From positions 1 to 54,947 of the forward strand of contig JAFTJD010000022.1 in NCBI GenBank assembly GCA_017456585.1: DNA of 54,947 nt, given 5' to 3'. Positions within the stretch are counted from its first letter, which is position 1. The number at the start of each line of letters is the position of its first letter. The translations under genes were made by a program, and so were the position numbers. This DNA is from Lachnospiraceae bacterium (GTDB lineage: Bacteria; Bacillota; Clostridia; Lachnospirales; Lachnospiraceae). Below the pieces are notes generated by a model that made no database searches, was not told where the DNA came from, and worked only from the letters and a program-made list of their open reading frames with translations. Below are positions 1 to 8,726 of this stretch, one piece after another.

Positions 1-177
1 AAACTCAGAAAACCAAATACGGGCATTGCATACAGATAATCTCAAATTTGATTTATCTGTGTGCAATGCCCGTATTTTTCTTCGTTAAGTGCTGACGTTT
101 TTCAACAGTCTTAACGGGAATACATCATCTAACATATGTGTGCTTAACGGTATTGCTCTAACTAAATGGCATTGCCT
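1..177 (+). repeat. Right part of long palindromic repeat, copy 1
   Basis: The visible part begins with AAACTCAGAA and a central hairpin (about 17-78: ACGGGCATTGCA pairs with TGCAATGCCCGT around CAGATAA...TTATCTG). It continues through a right arm ending in ATTGCCT at 177. The same order of blocks (AAACTCAGA, hairpin, TTTTTCTTCGTTAAG, CTTAACGG, ATACATCATCT, AACTAAATG, TTGCCT) recurs at 27309-27595. The left arm must lie outside the window. The hairpin is followed by TTTTTCTTCG, so it could also act as a terminator. It sits at the 3' end of the minus-strand symporter gene. Confidence 0.75.
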
Positions 178-189
178 ACGCTTTATACT

Positions 190-1578
190 TCAGATATCAC
201 GCACGGTTTTGATTACTTTGCCGGAAAGTAGGATAAGAGCGATGAGGTTAGGGATGGCGAGCAGACAGTTGAGGGTGTCTGCGATGTTCCATATGACCTC
301 GAGCTTGACTATGCAACCGATGATTATAAAGATTAAGAAGAGTATGTTATAGTAAGGAATACTCTTTTTGCCAAAGAGATATTCGCAGCTTATTGAGCCG
401 TAATGTGACCATGTAAGAAGAGTAGCGAAGGCATAGAGCGCCATGGATATGGATATGAAATAAGGCCCAAATGAACCGAATACACTTGCAAAGGCATTAG
501 ATGCCAGGACGGAACCATTCGGAAGACTTGTGTAACCGTTTATGAGAGCGTCTTCGTATAGGTTAATATCATATACCCCGGAGCACAAGATAACGAGTGC
601 GGTAAGTGTGCAGATTATTATTGTATCAAGAAAAACCTCGAAGATGCCCCACATGCCTTGCTCGGACGGACTTGCGGATTCAGATGAGGAATATACCATT
701 ACTGAACTGCCGAGTCCTGCTTCGTTTGAGAATACACCCCTTGAGATACCTGTTTCGAGGGCTTTTTTTATGCCGTAGCCAAGAACTCCGCCGCCTACGG
801 AGGATAAGCGGAAGGCTTCCTTGAAAATGAGCGCAAAAACAGCCGGAAGCGTGTCGGCATTGACTATCAGAATAATAACGGCGCATATAAGATACACTAC
901 AGATACTATGGGAATGAGGTAAGAGGTTAAAGTCCCTATTCTTTTTAAACCGCCCATGATTACTATGGCCACTATAATTGCCAGTGCGATTCCGCAGTAT
1001 ATGGGTGGTATGAATAAAGAAGCCTCGAGCGCAGTAGCTACGGAATTACCCTGAGTCATATTTCCGAGTCCGAAAGAGGCAAGTACGCAGCAGGAAGCGA
1101 ACATTATGGCAAGAGGGCGGCAGTGCAGACCTTTTTCCATGTAAAGCATGGGACTTCCGTAGTAACCGCTGCCATCAGCCTTTTTTTCACGAAAAAGCAT
1201 ACCAAGAACATTTTCGGCATATTTGGTCATCATGCCGAGAAAGGCAGATACCCACATCCAAAAAATTGCTCCGGGACCACCAAATACTATGGCAGTAGCG
1301 ACACCGGTTATGTTGCCGGTGCCCATACTGCCTGCAAGAGCGGCAAAAAGTGCTTCGAAGGAGGAGAGTGCTTTGCCGCTTGCGGTACGTGACTTCTTTC
1401 GGAAAAGTGCAAGCAAGGTTTTGCTTAGCCAGAATTTGATTTTGGTGATGGGAAAGAAACCGGTTCTTATATTGAAGTATAAGCCGACACCTATAAAGGC
1501 GGTCAGCATAACAGGTCCAAGAAGAAATGAGTGTAGTGCGGAATTTAATTCGGATAGGATATTTGAGAGTGTAAGCAT
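190..1578 (-). CDS. Sodium:alanine/glycine symporter (AGCS family)
   Basis: This is an integral membrane amino-acid carrier of the AGCS family, which imports alanine or glycine with Na+. The 462-residue length and about ten hydrophobic segments fit the family. Recognisable family signatures are an N-terminal GLYFNIRTGFF-type segment, the SMGTGNITGVATA loop (about residues 84-96), and EAGLGSSVM near residue 290, which resembles the AGCS signature around the substrate site. The ATG start lacks a clear Shine-Dalgarno sequence, but the N-terminus aligns with the usual family start. It is transcribed alone, opposite to the flanking lipoprotein gene, and ends at the palindromic repeat. Substrate preference between alanine and glycine cannot be read from the sequence. 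Confidence 0.9.
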   Translation of the reverse strand: MLTLSNILSELNSALHSFLLGPVMLTAFIGVGLYFNIRTGFFPITKIKFWLSKTLLALFRKKSRTASGKALSSFEALFAALAGSMGTGNITGVATAIVFGGPGAIFWMWVSAFLGMMTKYAENVLGMLFREKKADGSGYYGSPMLYMEKGLHCRPLAIMFASCCVLASFGLGNMTQGNSVATALEASLFIPPIYCGIALAIIVAIVIMGGLKRIGTLTSYLIPIVSVVYLICAVIILIVNADTLPAVFALIFKEAFRLSSVGGGVLGYGIKKALETGISRGVFSNEAGLGSSVMVYSSSESASPSEQGMWGIFEVFLDTIIICTLTALVILCSGVYDINLYEDALINGYTSLPNGSVLASNAFASVFGSFGPYFISISMALYAFATLLTWSHYGSISCEYLFGKKSIPYYNILFLIFIIIGCIVKLEVIWNIADTLNCLLAIPNLIALILLSGKVIKTVRDI

Positions 1579-1706
1579 ATCATTAACCAGCAGCTGTAAG
1601 TATTAATAAAATATATGTTTTTGGGGCGATAAAATGCCTGATTTTGCTTAATTGTGAAGAAAATGTGTTGCATGGGTGAATTCTTTGTGATACTTTTTGA
1701 ACTTAC

Positions 1707-1735
1707 TTGATTTTGCCAAAATCATTGGATATAAT
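1707..1735 (+). promoter_or_regulatory. Sigma-A-type promoter of the carbohydrate-binding lipoprotein
   Basis: TTGATT (1707-1712), a 17-bp spacer and a perfect TATAAT (1730-1735) lie 32 bp before the ATG at 1768. A good ribosome binding site (AAAGGAAAGG) follows. Confidence 0.7.
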
Positions 1736-1767
1736 TTAGAAAAATCAAAAAAAGGAAAGGTATAAAA

Positions 1768-3735
1768 ATGAGAAAATCAAGAAAAATTACAGCACTTTTA
1801 ATGGCGTCCCTGTTAGCTTTTGCAGGATGTGCAAAAGAAGGAAATATAGAAACAACATCTACAACGGGAGCTTCGGATACGGGGACTTCGCAAGGCAATA
1901 ATGCAGGCAGTAACAACGGAGGTAATCAAGGAACCAACCCGGGTAGTAATACAACCGGTAACAACACGGGCGATACCACGACGGTTGTGGCTACGGATTT
2001 CGCAGATATAGATATAAGCGACATGTTTACTGACAGAGATAAGAGAACGGAGTATGATGAGGGCGACAGCGTTTTGATAAGCCTTAACGGAGATACAGCT
2101 TCATGTAAAGCAAGTGATGTGGTTATATCCGGCGGAGTAGTCAAGATTACCAAAAAAGGAACTTATGTATTAAGCGGCACATTGAATGACGGTATGATAG
2201 TTGTTGATATAGACAGTAATGATAAAGTACAGCTCGTATTTAACGGAGTGAATGTCACATCAAAGACCTCGGCGGCCTTATATGTAAAAGAAGGCGATAA
2301 GGTATTTGTTACGCTTAAAGATGGCACAGAGAACACGTTGGTAAACGGCGGAAGCTTTGTTCAGACGGATGATAATAATATTGACGCTACGGTGTATTCA
2401 AAGCAGGACATCACATTTAATGGTTCGGGAAAGCTTACGATATCTTCACCGGCAGGACATGGAATCGAAGCCAAAGATGATTTGGTTATTACAGGCGGAA
2501 CATATGATATAACTTCTGCTTCACACGGAATAAACGCAAATGACAGCGTAAGAATAACAGGTGAAGATACAAAGGTTGCGATAGCTGCAGGAAAAGACGG
2601 AATCAAAGCAGAGAATGCGGATGATGAAGCACTTGGATATGTGTATATAGAAAATGGTGTATTTGATATTGATGCAGAAGGTGACGGATTGAGCGCAGGA
2701 GCTTATCTTTATATAAATAATGGCGGATTTGACATTGTGACAGGCGGCGGAAGCGTAAATGCGGCACAGAAGACCTCTGATAATTGGGGCGGCTTCGGCG
2801 GCGGAATGGGTGGCGGAATGCCGGGCGGACGTCCGGGACAGCAGGGTTACTACGGACAGCAGCAACCACAACAACAGACGACTACAACAGCTACTACCAC
2901 AACAACTGCTACGGGAACAGAAGACAGCACCAGTATTAAAGCTTTAAAGGCTACAACAGGAATATATATAAAAGGTGGTTCGTATATAATAGACTCGGCA
3001 GATGATTCTGTTCATTCTAATACAAATGTATATGTAAACGGCGGAACATTTAATATCCAAAGTGGTGATGATGCGGTTCATGCAGATGAGACGCTAACAA
3101 TTAATGGTGGTATTTTTTACATTACAAAGAGTTATGAGGGCTTAGAGGGCCTTAATGTGGTTATAAATGGCGGCGATATAAATATGGTTGCCAGTGATGA
3201 CGGAATTAACGCAGCCGGAGGAAATGATTCGAGTGGTACAGGCGGATACAGAGGCGGAGATAATTTCGGACGACCGGGAATGAATGGAGGAATGTCAGGT
3301 TCTTCTAACGGAAGCATTACCATAAATGGCGGCAAAATATTTATGAATGCGTCAGGTGATGGTATTGATGCCAATGGTACACTTACAATTACAGGCGGAA
3401 TTATTGAAGTAGTAGGACCTGTAAACGGAGATACATCTGTACTTGATTACGATTCAAGCGCAGTTATTACAGGCGGAACATTTATCGGTACGGGAGCATA
3501 TCAGATGGCACAGACCTTTAGTTCATCTGAGAATCAGGGTGTTATTGCGCTTAGTGTAGGTACTCAGGCAGCAGGAACCAAAATTACCTTGAGTGACAGC
3601 AACGGAAATGTTATAATCTCATATGAACCTAATCTTTCATTTGCTATAGTTATTCTTAGCAGTCCTGATATTGTTAAGGGCGGAACATATTCGGTAACTA
3701 TAGGCACGACATCGGGAGAGGTTCAGGCGAACTAA
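1768..3735 (+). CDS. Secreted beta-helical carbohydrate-binding lipoprotein (DUF4353-like)
   Basis: The N-terminus is a lipoprotein signal (basic MRKSRK, hydrophobic stretch, lipobox LLAFAGC with Cys at about 21). A Gly/Asn/Thr-rich linker follows to about residue 70. The rest consists of many repeats of the pattern 'GGxxxIxxxxDGIxA', as in the carbohydrate-binding domain-containing proteins (DUF4353), which are predicted to form parallel beta-helices. Two low-complexity insertions interrupt the helix: a GGG/MPGG/Q-rich and then Thr-rich stretch around residues 345-385, and a shorter Gly-rich loop near 490-510. Family members are extracellular and thought to bind polysaccharide; no catalytic residues are apparent. 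The gene has its own promoter and a good RBS. A role at the outer cell surface is inferred from the lipobox. Confidence 0.82.
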   Translation: MRKSRKITALLMASLLAFAGCAKEGNIETTSTTGASDTGTSQGNNAGSNNGGNQGTNPGSNTTGNNTGDTTTVVATDFADIDISDMFTDRDKRTEYDEGDSVLISLNGDTASCKASDVVISGGVVKITKKGTYVLSGTLNDGMIVVDIDSNDKVQLVFNGVNVTSKTSAALYVKEGDKVFVTLKDGTENTLVNGGSFVQTDDNNIDATVYSKQDITFNGSGKLTISSPAGHGIEAKDDLVITGGTYDITSASHGINANDSVRITGEDTKVAIAAGKDGIKAENADDEALGYVYIENGVFDIDAEGDGLSAGAYLYINNGGFDIVTGGGSVNAAQKTSDNWGGFGGGMGGGMPGGRPGQQGYYGQQQPQQQTTTTATTTTTATGTEDSTSIKALKATTGIYIKGGSYIIDSADDSVHSNTNVYVNGGTFNIQSGDDAVHADETLTINGGIFYITKSYEGLEGLNVVINGGDINMVASDDGINAAGGNDSSGTGGYRGGDNFGRPGMNGGMSGSSNGSITINGGKIFMNASGDGIDANGTLTITGGIIEVVGPVNGDTSVLDYDSSAVITGGTFIGTGAYQMAQTFSSSENQGVIALSVGTQAAGTKITLSDSNGNVIISYEPNLSFAIVILSSPDIVKGGTYSVTIGTTSGEVQAN

Positions 3736-3786
3736 GCGGATAGGTCTTGAGTTTTCGCTAGTATAAATAGGGGGATAACCATTGAT

Positions 3787-4380
3787 ATGGCTAAGAAGTT
3801 TTATGCAGTAAGAGCCGGAAGACAGCCCGGAATATACGAAAGCTGGGAAGAGTGCAGAAGGCAGATAACAGGTTTTTCGGGTGCAGCATTTAAAGGTTTT
3901 GCAACTCGTGAAGAGGCAGAAGCTTTTATTGCGGGCACTGAAAATGAAAGAAGCCTTGAAGATACGGAAGCGATTGCTTATGTAGACGGAAGTTTTGATG
4001 TTACCACGGGTAGCTTTTCCTACGGAATGGTATTGTTTTATGAGGGCAAGGAACTTCATTTCTCTGAGAAATATGAAGATAGTGCTCTTGCTGATATGAG
4101 GAATGTTGCCGGTGAGATAAAGGGTGCAGAGGCTGCGATGAGATATTGCATAGAGCATGATATAGCAAGTATTTCCATATATCATGATTATGAAGGTATT
4201 GCCAAATGGTGTACCGGTGAATGGCAGGCTAAGAAGGAAGGAACAGCGGCTTATGCCAATTACTATAAAGCAGTATCAAAGAGTGTCGAAGTGAGGTTTG
4301 TGAAGGTCAAGGGACATTCGGGAGATAAATATAACGACCTTGCGGATGAGCTTGCGAAGAAGGCTCTTGGTATTTCATAG
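3787..4380 (+). CDS. Ribonuclease H with N-terminal viroplasmin domain
   Basis: This enzyme degrades the RNA strand of RNA:DNA hybrids. Residues 1-50 form a viroplasmin (RNase HI N-terminal hybrid-binding) domain, with the typical KKFYAVRAGRQPGIY opening and a GFATREEAEAF ending. Residues 61-197 are an RNase H fold with the four acidic catalytic residues visible: Asp67 (YVDGS), Glu110 (VAGEI), Asp134 (YHDYEG) and Asp184 (NDLADELAKKA). The length of 197 fits the clostridial/eukaryote-like RNase H1 type. The ATG follows AGGGGGATAACC, a good RBS. The gene ends in a strong terminator at 4434-4463. The enzyme would act in the cytoplasm in R-loop and primer removal. Confidence 0.92.
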   Translation: MAKKFYAVRAGRQPGIYESWEECRRQITGFSGAAFKGFATREEAEAFIAGTENERSLEDTEAIAYVDGSFDVTTGSFSYGMVLFYEGKELHFSEKYEDSALADMRNVAGEIKGAEAAMRYCIEHDIASISIYHDYEGIAKWCTGEWQAKKEGTAAYANYYKAVSKSVEVRFVKVKGHSGDKYNDLADELAKKALGIS

Positions 4381-4433
4381 TTAGTAAAGCGTTAATATGT
4401 GGAAAAAACCGCGAAAAACCGCGATTTCCAAAT

Positions 4434-4463
4434 AAAAAGACTTGCCTTGAGGCAAGTCTTTTT
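4434..4463 (+). terminator. Rho-independent terminator after RNase H
   Basis: A perfect stem AAAAAGACTTGCC / GGCAAGTCTTTTT with a TTGA loop and a T-tract lies 54 bp after the RNase H stop. The symmetric A and T tracts make it potentially bidirectional. Its 5' arm and loop also contain the -35 box of the next promoter. Confidence 0.88.
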
Positions 4464-4470
4464 GTATAAT
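4442..4470 (+). promoter_or_regulatory. Promoter overlapping the terminator, upstream of the UDP-sugar pyrophosphorylase
   Basis: TTGCCT (4442-4447), a spacer of exactly 17 bp and a perfect TATAAT (4465-4470). The -35 lies in the terminator's 5' arm and loop, and the -10 begins just after the T-tract. The expected start point is near 4477, 27 bp before the ATG at 4504. This is the only convincing promoter I see before the long run of genes that ends at 25493. Confidence 0.65.
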
Positions 4471-4503
4471 ACTATGGGATTTCTTTTTGAAAGGGGGATT
4501 ACT

Positions 4504-5733
4504 ATGCAGATAACGCAAGTAAAGACTTTGCTTGAAAAGTACAATCAGGAGCATCTTTTGAAATATTATGAGGAGCTTTCTGAAGGTGAAAAGGCCGGAC
4601 TTCTTGATCAAATTGCCGATATAGATTTTTCGGTTTTGGAGCTTATAAAGGATAAAGATATTGAACAGAAGCGTGGACATATTGAGCCTATTGAGGTATG
4701 CACCATAGAGGAAATTGAGGCGCATAAAGAGAGATTTTTCGAGATGGGTATGGATGCGATTAAGGCAGGCAAGGTTGGAGCCGTGCTGCTTGCAGGAGGT
4801 CAGGGAACGAGACTGGGAGCAGATAAACCTAAGGGAATATACAATATAGGAATAGAGAAGCCTTTATATATATTCGAGATGATTATGAAGAACCTTATGG
4901 ATGTGGTTTCACTTGCCGGTGTATATATTCCTCTTTTTGTCATGACAAGTGAGAAGAATCATGAAGATACGGTAGCTTTCTTTGAAGAGAAGAACTATTT
5001 TGGATATGACAGAGCCTATGTGCATTTCTTTAAACAGGCAATGGCTGTTGCTACAGATTATGAAGGTAAGATTTATCTTGAAGATAAGGGCAAAGTAGCG
5101 ACATCGCCTAACGGCAATGGCGGTTGGTTTACATCATTTATGAAAGCGGGGCTGCTTGAACCTGCCAGAAAACAGGGCATGCAGTGGTTGAATGTTTTTG
5201 CAGTTGATAATGTTTTACAAAAGATTGCCGATCCGTATTTCGTGGGAGCTGTAATCGATTCGGGAATGGTGTCCGGTGCTAAGGTTGTTGCCAAGGCGGA
5301 GCCTAAGGAAAAGGTTGGAGCGATATGCCTTGAAGACGGTAAGCCGTCTATAGTTGAGTATTATGAACTTTCGGATGAGATGGCATATCAGAAGACAGAA
5401 ACAGGAAGATTGGCTTACAATTATGGAGTAATCCTTAATTATTTGTTTGATATAGATACACTTGAGCGAATTACAAAAGAAAGTATGCAGCTTCACGTGG
5501 TTGAGAAAAAGATTCCGTATATTAACGATGAAGGTGTGATTATTAAGCCTGAAGAAGTTAATGGATATAAATTTGAACTGCTTGTACTTGATATGGTGCA
5601 TATGATGGATAATTGTCTGCCGTATGAAGTTGAGCGAAATAAGGAGTTCGCACCCATAAAGAACAAAACAGGCATTGATTCGGTGGAGAGTGCGAGAGAG
5701 CTTCTTAGGCTTAATGGGATAGAAGTGGTTTAA
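4504..5733 (+). CDS. UDP-sugar pyrophosphorylase (UDPGP type 1 family)
   Basis: A 409-residue nucleotidyltransferase that makes UDP-sugars from UTP and a sugar-1-phosphate. The UDPGP/AGX-type nucleotide-binding signature LLAGGQGTRLGADKPKG lies near residues 98-114. A second family motif, NGNGGWFTS, lies near 205, and a VDNVL block near 240 matches the sugar-binding/metal region. The start at 4504 is chosen for the AAAGGGGGATT ribosome binding site; an in-frame upstream extension would run through the terminator. The family includes UDP-glucose and UDP-GlcNAc/GalNAc pyrophosphorylases, and I cannot decide the sugar. Pel is built from N-acetyl-hexosamines, and this gene heads the run leading to the Pel cluster, so a UDP-GlcNAc/GalNAc role is plausible but inferred. 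Confidence 0.85.
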   Translation: MQITQVKTLLEKYNQEHLLKYYEELSEGEKAGLLDQIADIDFSVLELIKDKDIEQKRGHIEPIEVCTIEEIEAHKERFFEMGMDAIKAGKVGAVLLAGGQGTRLGADKPKGIYNIGIEKPLYIFEMIMKNLMDVVSLAGVYIPLFVMTSEKNHEDTVAFFEEKNYFGYDRAYVHFFKQAMAVATDYEGKIYLEDKGKVATSPNGNGGWFTSFMKAGLLEPARKQGMQWLNVFAVDNVLQKIADPYFVGAVIDSGMVSGAKVVAKAEPKEKVGAICLEDGKPSIVEYYELSDEMAYQKTETGRLAYNYGVILNYLFDIDTLERITKESMQLHVVEKKIPYINDEGVIIKPEEVNGYKFELLVLDMVHMMDNCLPYEVERNKEFAPIKNKTGIDSVESARELLRLNGIEVV

Positions 5734-5767
5734 GTTATTTACTAATAAGAAACGAGGTATAGAGAGA

Positions 5768-7084
5768 ATGGGTAGCGCAACATTTAAAGGTGGAATTCAC
5801 CCATATGATGGCAAGGAACTTTCGATGGACAGACCTATTAGGACATTACTTCCGAAGGACGAAGTTGTGTTTTTGATGTCACAGCACATCGGAGCACCGG
5901 CGACACCTACAGTAGCCGTTAATGATAAGGTCCTTGTAGGACAGATTATCGGAGCTGCAACAGGATTTATTTCTGCAAATGTAGTTTCTTCGGTATCGGG
6001 TACGGTAAAGGCCATAGAACCGAGACAGGCTGTTAACGGAGATAAGGTTAATGCTATCATTGTAACCAATGACCATGAGTATACAACCGTGGAAGATTTT
6101 GGCAAGAAGAGAGATTATACAAGACTCTCAAAGGAACAGATTAGAAATATCATTAAGGATGCAGGTATTGTTGGTATGGGTGGAGCAGGTTTCCCTACTC
6201 ATGTCAAGATGACTCCTAAGGATGATGACAAAATAGAATATGTTATTGTTAATGGTGCAGAGTGTGAGCCGTATCTTACATCTGACTACAGAATGATGAT
6301 GGAAGAACCGGAGAGGATTGTTAATGGACTCAAGATAATTCTCAGCCTTTTCACAAGAGCTAAGGGTGTTATCGCAATTGAAGATAATAAGCCTGAAGCT
6401 ATTGAGAAGCTTAGTAAAATGGTAAGAAATAACCCGAGTATTGAGGTATGCCCACTTAAGACCAAATACCCACAGGGTGGTGAGCGTTCTCTTATCTACG
6501 CGGTTACCGGAAGAAAGGTTAATTCTTCCATGCTTCCGGCAGATGTAGGCTGTGTAGTTAGTAATATTGATACAACTATTTCTATCGGCATGGCTGTAAG
6601 TGAGTCAACACCGCTTATAAGAAGAATAGTTACGGTTACAGGTGATGCAATTGCTGAGCCGTGTAACTACAATGTCCGTATAGGTATGAGTTACAGAGAG
6701 GTTCTTGAGGCAGCAGGCGGTCTTACAGGACCGGTTGAGAAGATTATATCAGGTGGTCCGATGATGGGTATGGCACTTTTCTCATTGGATGTTCCTGTTG
6801 CAAAGACAAGTTCAGCGCTTCTTTGCCTTAAGGAAGATGAGGCTACGAAGCCTGAGAGTGCATGTATAAGATGCGGACGTTGTGCGACTGTATGTCCGGG
6901 ACATATCATCCCGCAGAAAGCGGCAGATGCGGCTATGCATGATGATTTAGAAGGATTTATTAAGTATGATGGACTTGAGTGTTGCGAGTGCGGATGTTGT
7001 ACTTATGTATGCCCTGCAGGAAGAAATCTTACACAGGCATTGAAACAGATGAGAAAAAAGGCTCTCGCAAGCCGTAAGAAATAG
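5768..7084 (+). CDS. rnfC: Rnf complex subunit C (NADH-binding, Fe-S)
   Basis: A peripheral subunit of the Rnf ferredoxin:NAD+ oxidoreductase that couples electron transfer to ion export. Residues 1-120 are the RnfC barrel-sandwich domain. The NAD/FMN-binding core follows, with VGMGGAGFPTHVK near 138-150 and YPQGGERSLIY near 237, the usual Nuo51-like motifs. Two [4Fe-4S] motifs lie at the C-terminus: CIRCGRCATVCP (about 368-379) and CCECGCCTYVCP (about 407-418). The length of 438 suits the compact clostridial form without the long proteobacterial C-terminal extension. It is the first gene of a complete rnfCDGEAB set. Confidence 0.96.
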   Translation: MGSATFKGGIHPYDGKELSMDRPIRTLLPKDEVVFLMSQHIGAPATPTVAVNDKVLVGQIIGAATGFISANVVSSVSGTVKAIEPRQAVNGDKVNAIIVTNDHEYTTVEDFGKKRDYTRLSKEQIRNIIKDAGIVGMGGAGFPTHVKMTPKDDDKIEYVIVNGAECEPYLTSDYRMMMEEPERIVNGLKIILSLFTRAKGVIAIEDNKPEAIEKLSKMVRNNPSIEVCPLKTKYPQGGERSLIYAVTGRKVNSSMLPADVGCVVSNIDTTISIGMAVSESTPLIRRIVTVTGDAIAEPCNYNVRIGMSYREVLEAAGGLTGPVEKIISGGPMMGMALFSLDVPVAKTSSALLCLKEDEATKPESACIRCGRCATVCPGHIIPQKAADAAMHDDLEGFIKYDGLECCECGCCTYVCPAGRNLTQALKQMRKKALASRKK

Positions 7085-7096
7085 GAGGAAAAGACC

Positions 7097-8089
7097 TTGA
7101 GTGATATGTATAATGTATCCGCGTCTCCACATGCCAGAAGTAAGGTGACAACTCAGAGAATAATGTTTGATGTTGCACTTGCTTTAGTACCGGCAGGAGC
7201 CTTCGGAATTTATAATTTTGGACTCAGAGCACTTGTAGTCATGTTAGTATGCGTAGGTGCCTGCGTGTTAACTGAATTTGTATATGAGAAGCTTATGAAG
7301 AAAACAGTTACAATTATGGACGGAAGTGCCCTTGTAACAGGTTTACTTCTTGCTTATAATCTGCCGGTTTCCATGCCTTTATGGATGGCATTTTTAGGCA
7401 GCGTCTTTGCTATTTTGATTGTAAAGATGGTATTTGGTGGCCTTGGACAGAACTTTATGAACCCTGCACTTGGCGGTAGAGCATTTCTTGTAGCATCCTT
7501 CGGTAGCTATATGAACAATTTTGAGCCTGTTAAGAAAGTGGCTACGGATGTGGCAGGCGGAGCAACTCCGTGGGACGCTGTTGATGCAGTAAGCAGTGCA
7601 ACACCTCTTGCAATGCTCAAAAATGGTGAAACAGTAGACATACTTGATATGTTTATCGGTAATATCAACGGAACTATCGGTGAGGTATCAGCACTTGCAA
7701 TTCTCGTTGGTGCAGCTTATCTCGTTATCAGAAAAGTTATAAGCTTAAGAATACCTCTTACTTACATTCTAAGTTTTGTGGTGTTTATGATTCTTTTCGG
7801 TGGAAAAGGCTTGGATGTTAATTTCCTTCTTGCACATGTATGCGGTGGCGGACTTATGCTTGGAGCATTTTTCATGGCTACAGATTACGTAACAAGCCCG
7901 ATTACTGTAGGCGGACAGGTGATATTCGGTATCTTCCTCGGTGTGCTTACAGGTATATTCAGAGTATTCGGCGGTTCTTCAGAAGGTGTATCCTATGCAA
8001 TACTCATGGGTAACCTTATAGTTCCGCTTATTGAAAAAATTACACTTCCTAAGGCATTTGGAAGGGAGGGTCGTAAGCATGAAAAATAA
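7097..8089 (+). CDS. rnfD: Rnf complex subunit D (membrane, FMN-linked)
   Basis: An integral membrane subunit with about nine to ten hydrophobic helices over 330 residues, belonging to the NqrB/RnfD family. The family's covalent-flavin motif appears as SSATPL near residue 172, where Thr is the expected FMN attachment residue. The conserved GGLGQNFMNPALGGRAF block near 115-131 is intact. The start is a TTG/ATG choice: the frame opens with TTGAGTGATATG after AGGAGG. The 3' end overlaps rnfG by 11 bp, which indicates translational coupling. Confidence 0.95.
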   Translation: MSDMYNVSASPHARSKVTTQRIMFDVALALVPAGAFGIYNFGLRALVVMLVCVGACVLTEFVYEKLMKKTVTIMDGSALVTGLLLAYNLPVSMPLWMAFLGSVFAILIVKMVFGGLGQNFMNPALGGRAFLVASFGSYMNNFEPVKKVATDVAGGATPWDAVDAVSSATPLAMLKNGETVDILDMFIGNINGTIGEVSALAILVGAAYLVIRKVISLRIPLTYILSFVVFMILFGGKGLDVNFLLAHVCGGGLMLGAFFMATDYVTSPITVGGQVIFGIFLGVLTGIFRVFGGSSEGVSYAILMGNLIVPLIEKITLPKAFGREGRKHEK

Positions 8090-8726
8090 GACACTTCAGA
8101 ATGCGCTTATTTTGATGGCGATTACACTTATTTCAGGTTTTTTACTTGGCTTCGTTAACGACCTTACTAAAGGACCTATTGAAGAAAATCGTATGAAACA
8201 GATACTTTTGGCTAATAAGGCGGTATTCCCTGCTGCAGATACTTTTGTAGAGACAGCTGCACTTACTGCCGCTGTAAAAGATCAGGAAAGTATTCTTTCA
8301 AAGGCCGGTACTGATTTTGGAAAAGTAACAATTAACGAAGTTAAAGAAGCTTATGGCGCACCTGCCGGAAGCGGTATCTCAGGAGAGCATTTGGGGTATC
8401 TTGTTACCGTAACCTCTCATGAAGGATACGGCGGAGATATTACCATAGTTCTCGGAATTGATTTAGAAGGAACAGTTCTTGGTATTGAATTTACAGCGAT
8501 AGATGAGACGGTTGGTTTCGGTGCAGAGGCAGTTAATCCTGAGTTCAAGGATCAGTTCGCAGGCAAGGCAGTAGAAAAGTTTGCTTACACTAAATCAGCG
8601 GTGTCAGCAGATAATGAGATTCTTGCCATTAGTGGTGCGACCAAGACAACCAGAGCAGTTACTAATGCTGTAAATGCAGGCGTATATTTCGTAAACACAC
8701 TTAATGGGGAGGGCGGCAATGAATAA
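8079..8726 (+). CDS. rnfG: Rnf complex subunit G (covalent FMN protein)
   Basis: A single N-terminal transmembrane helix (about residues 8-25) anchors an extracytoplasmic flavodoxin-like FMN_bind domain. The covalent attachment motif SGATKTT occurs near residue 184, with the Thr of SGAT expected to carry FMN by a phosphoester bond. YGGDITIVLGID and GFGAEAV are further family blocks. The start at 8079 is chosen over an upstream in-frame start because it follows GGGAGGG directly and gives a normal-length protein (215 aa). It overlaps the end of rnfD and is followed closely by rnfE. Confidence 0.94.
   Translation: MKNKTLQNALILMAITLISGFLLGFVNDLTKGPIEENRMKQILLANKAVFPAADTFVETAALTAAVKDQESILSKAGTDFGKVTINEVKEAYGAPAGSGISGEHLGYLVTVTSHEGYGGDITIVLGIDLEGTVLGIEFTAIDETVGFGAEAVNPEFKDQFAGKAVEKFAYTKSAVSADNEILAISGATKTTRAVTNAVNAGVYFVNTLNGEGGNE

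Noticed and set aside
190..352. Plus-strand reading frames across 89-1606, opposite the symporter
   Set aside because: They overlap a clear family protein on the minus strand, have no ribosome binding sites and resemble no protein family.
4399..4503. N-terminal extension of the UDP-sugar pyrophosphorylase
   Set aside because: It would translate through the terminator and promoter; the ATG at 4504 has a strong ribosome binding site.
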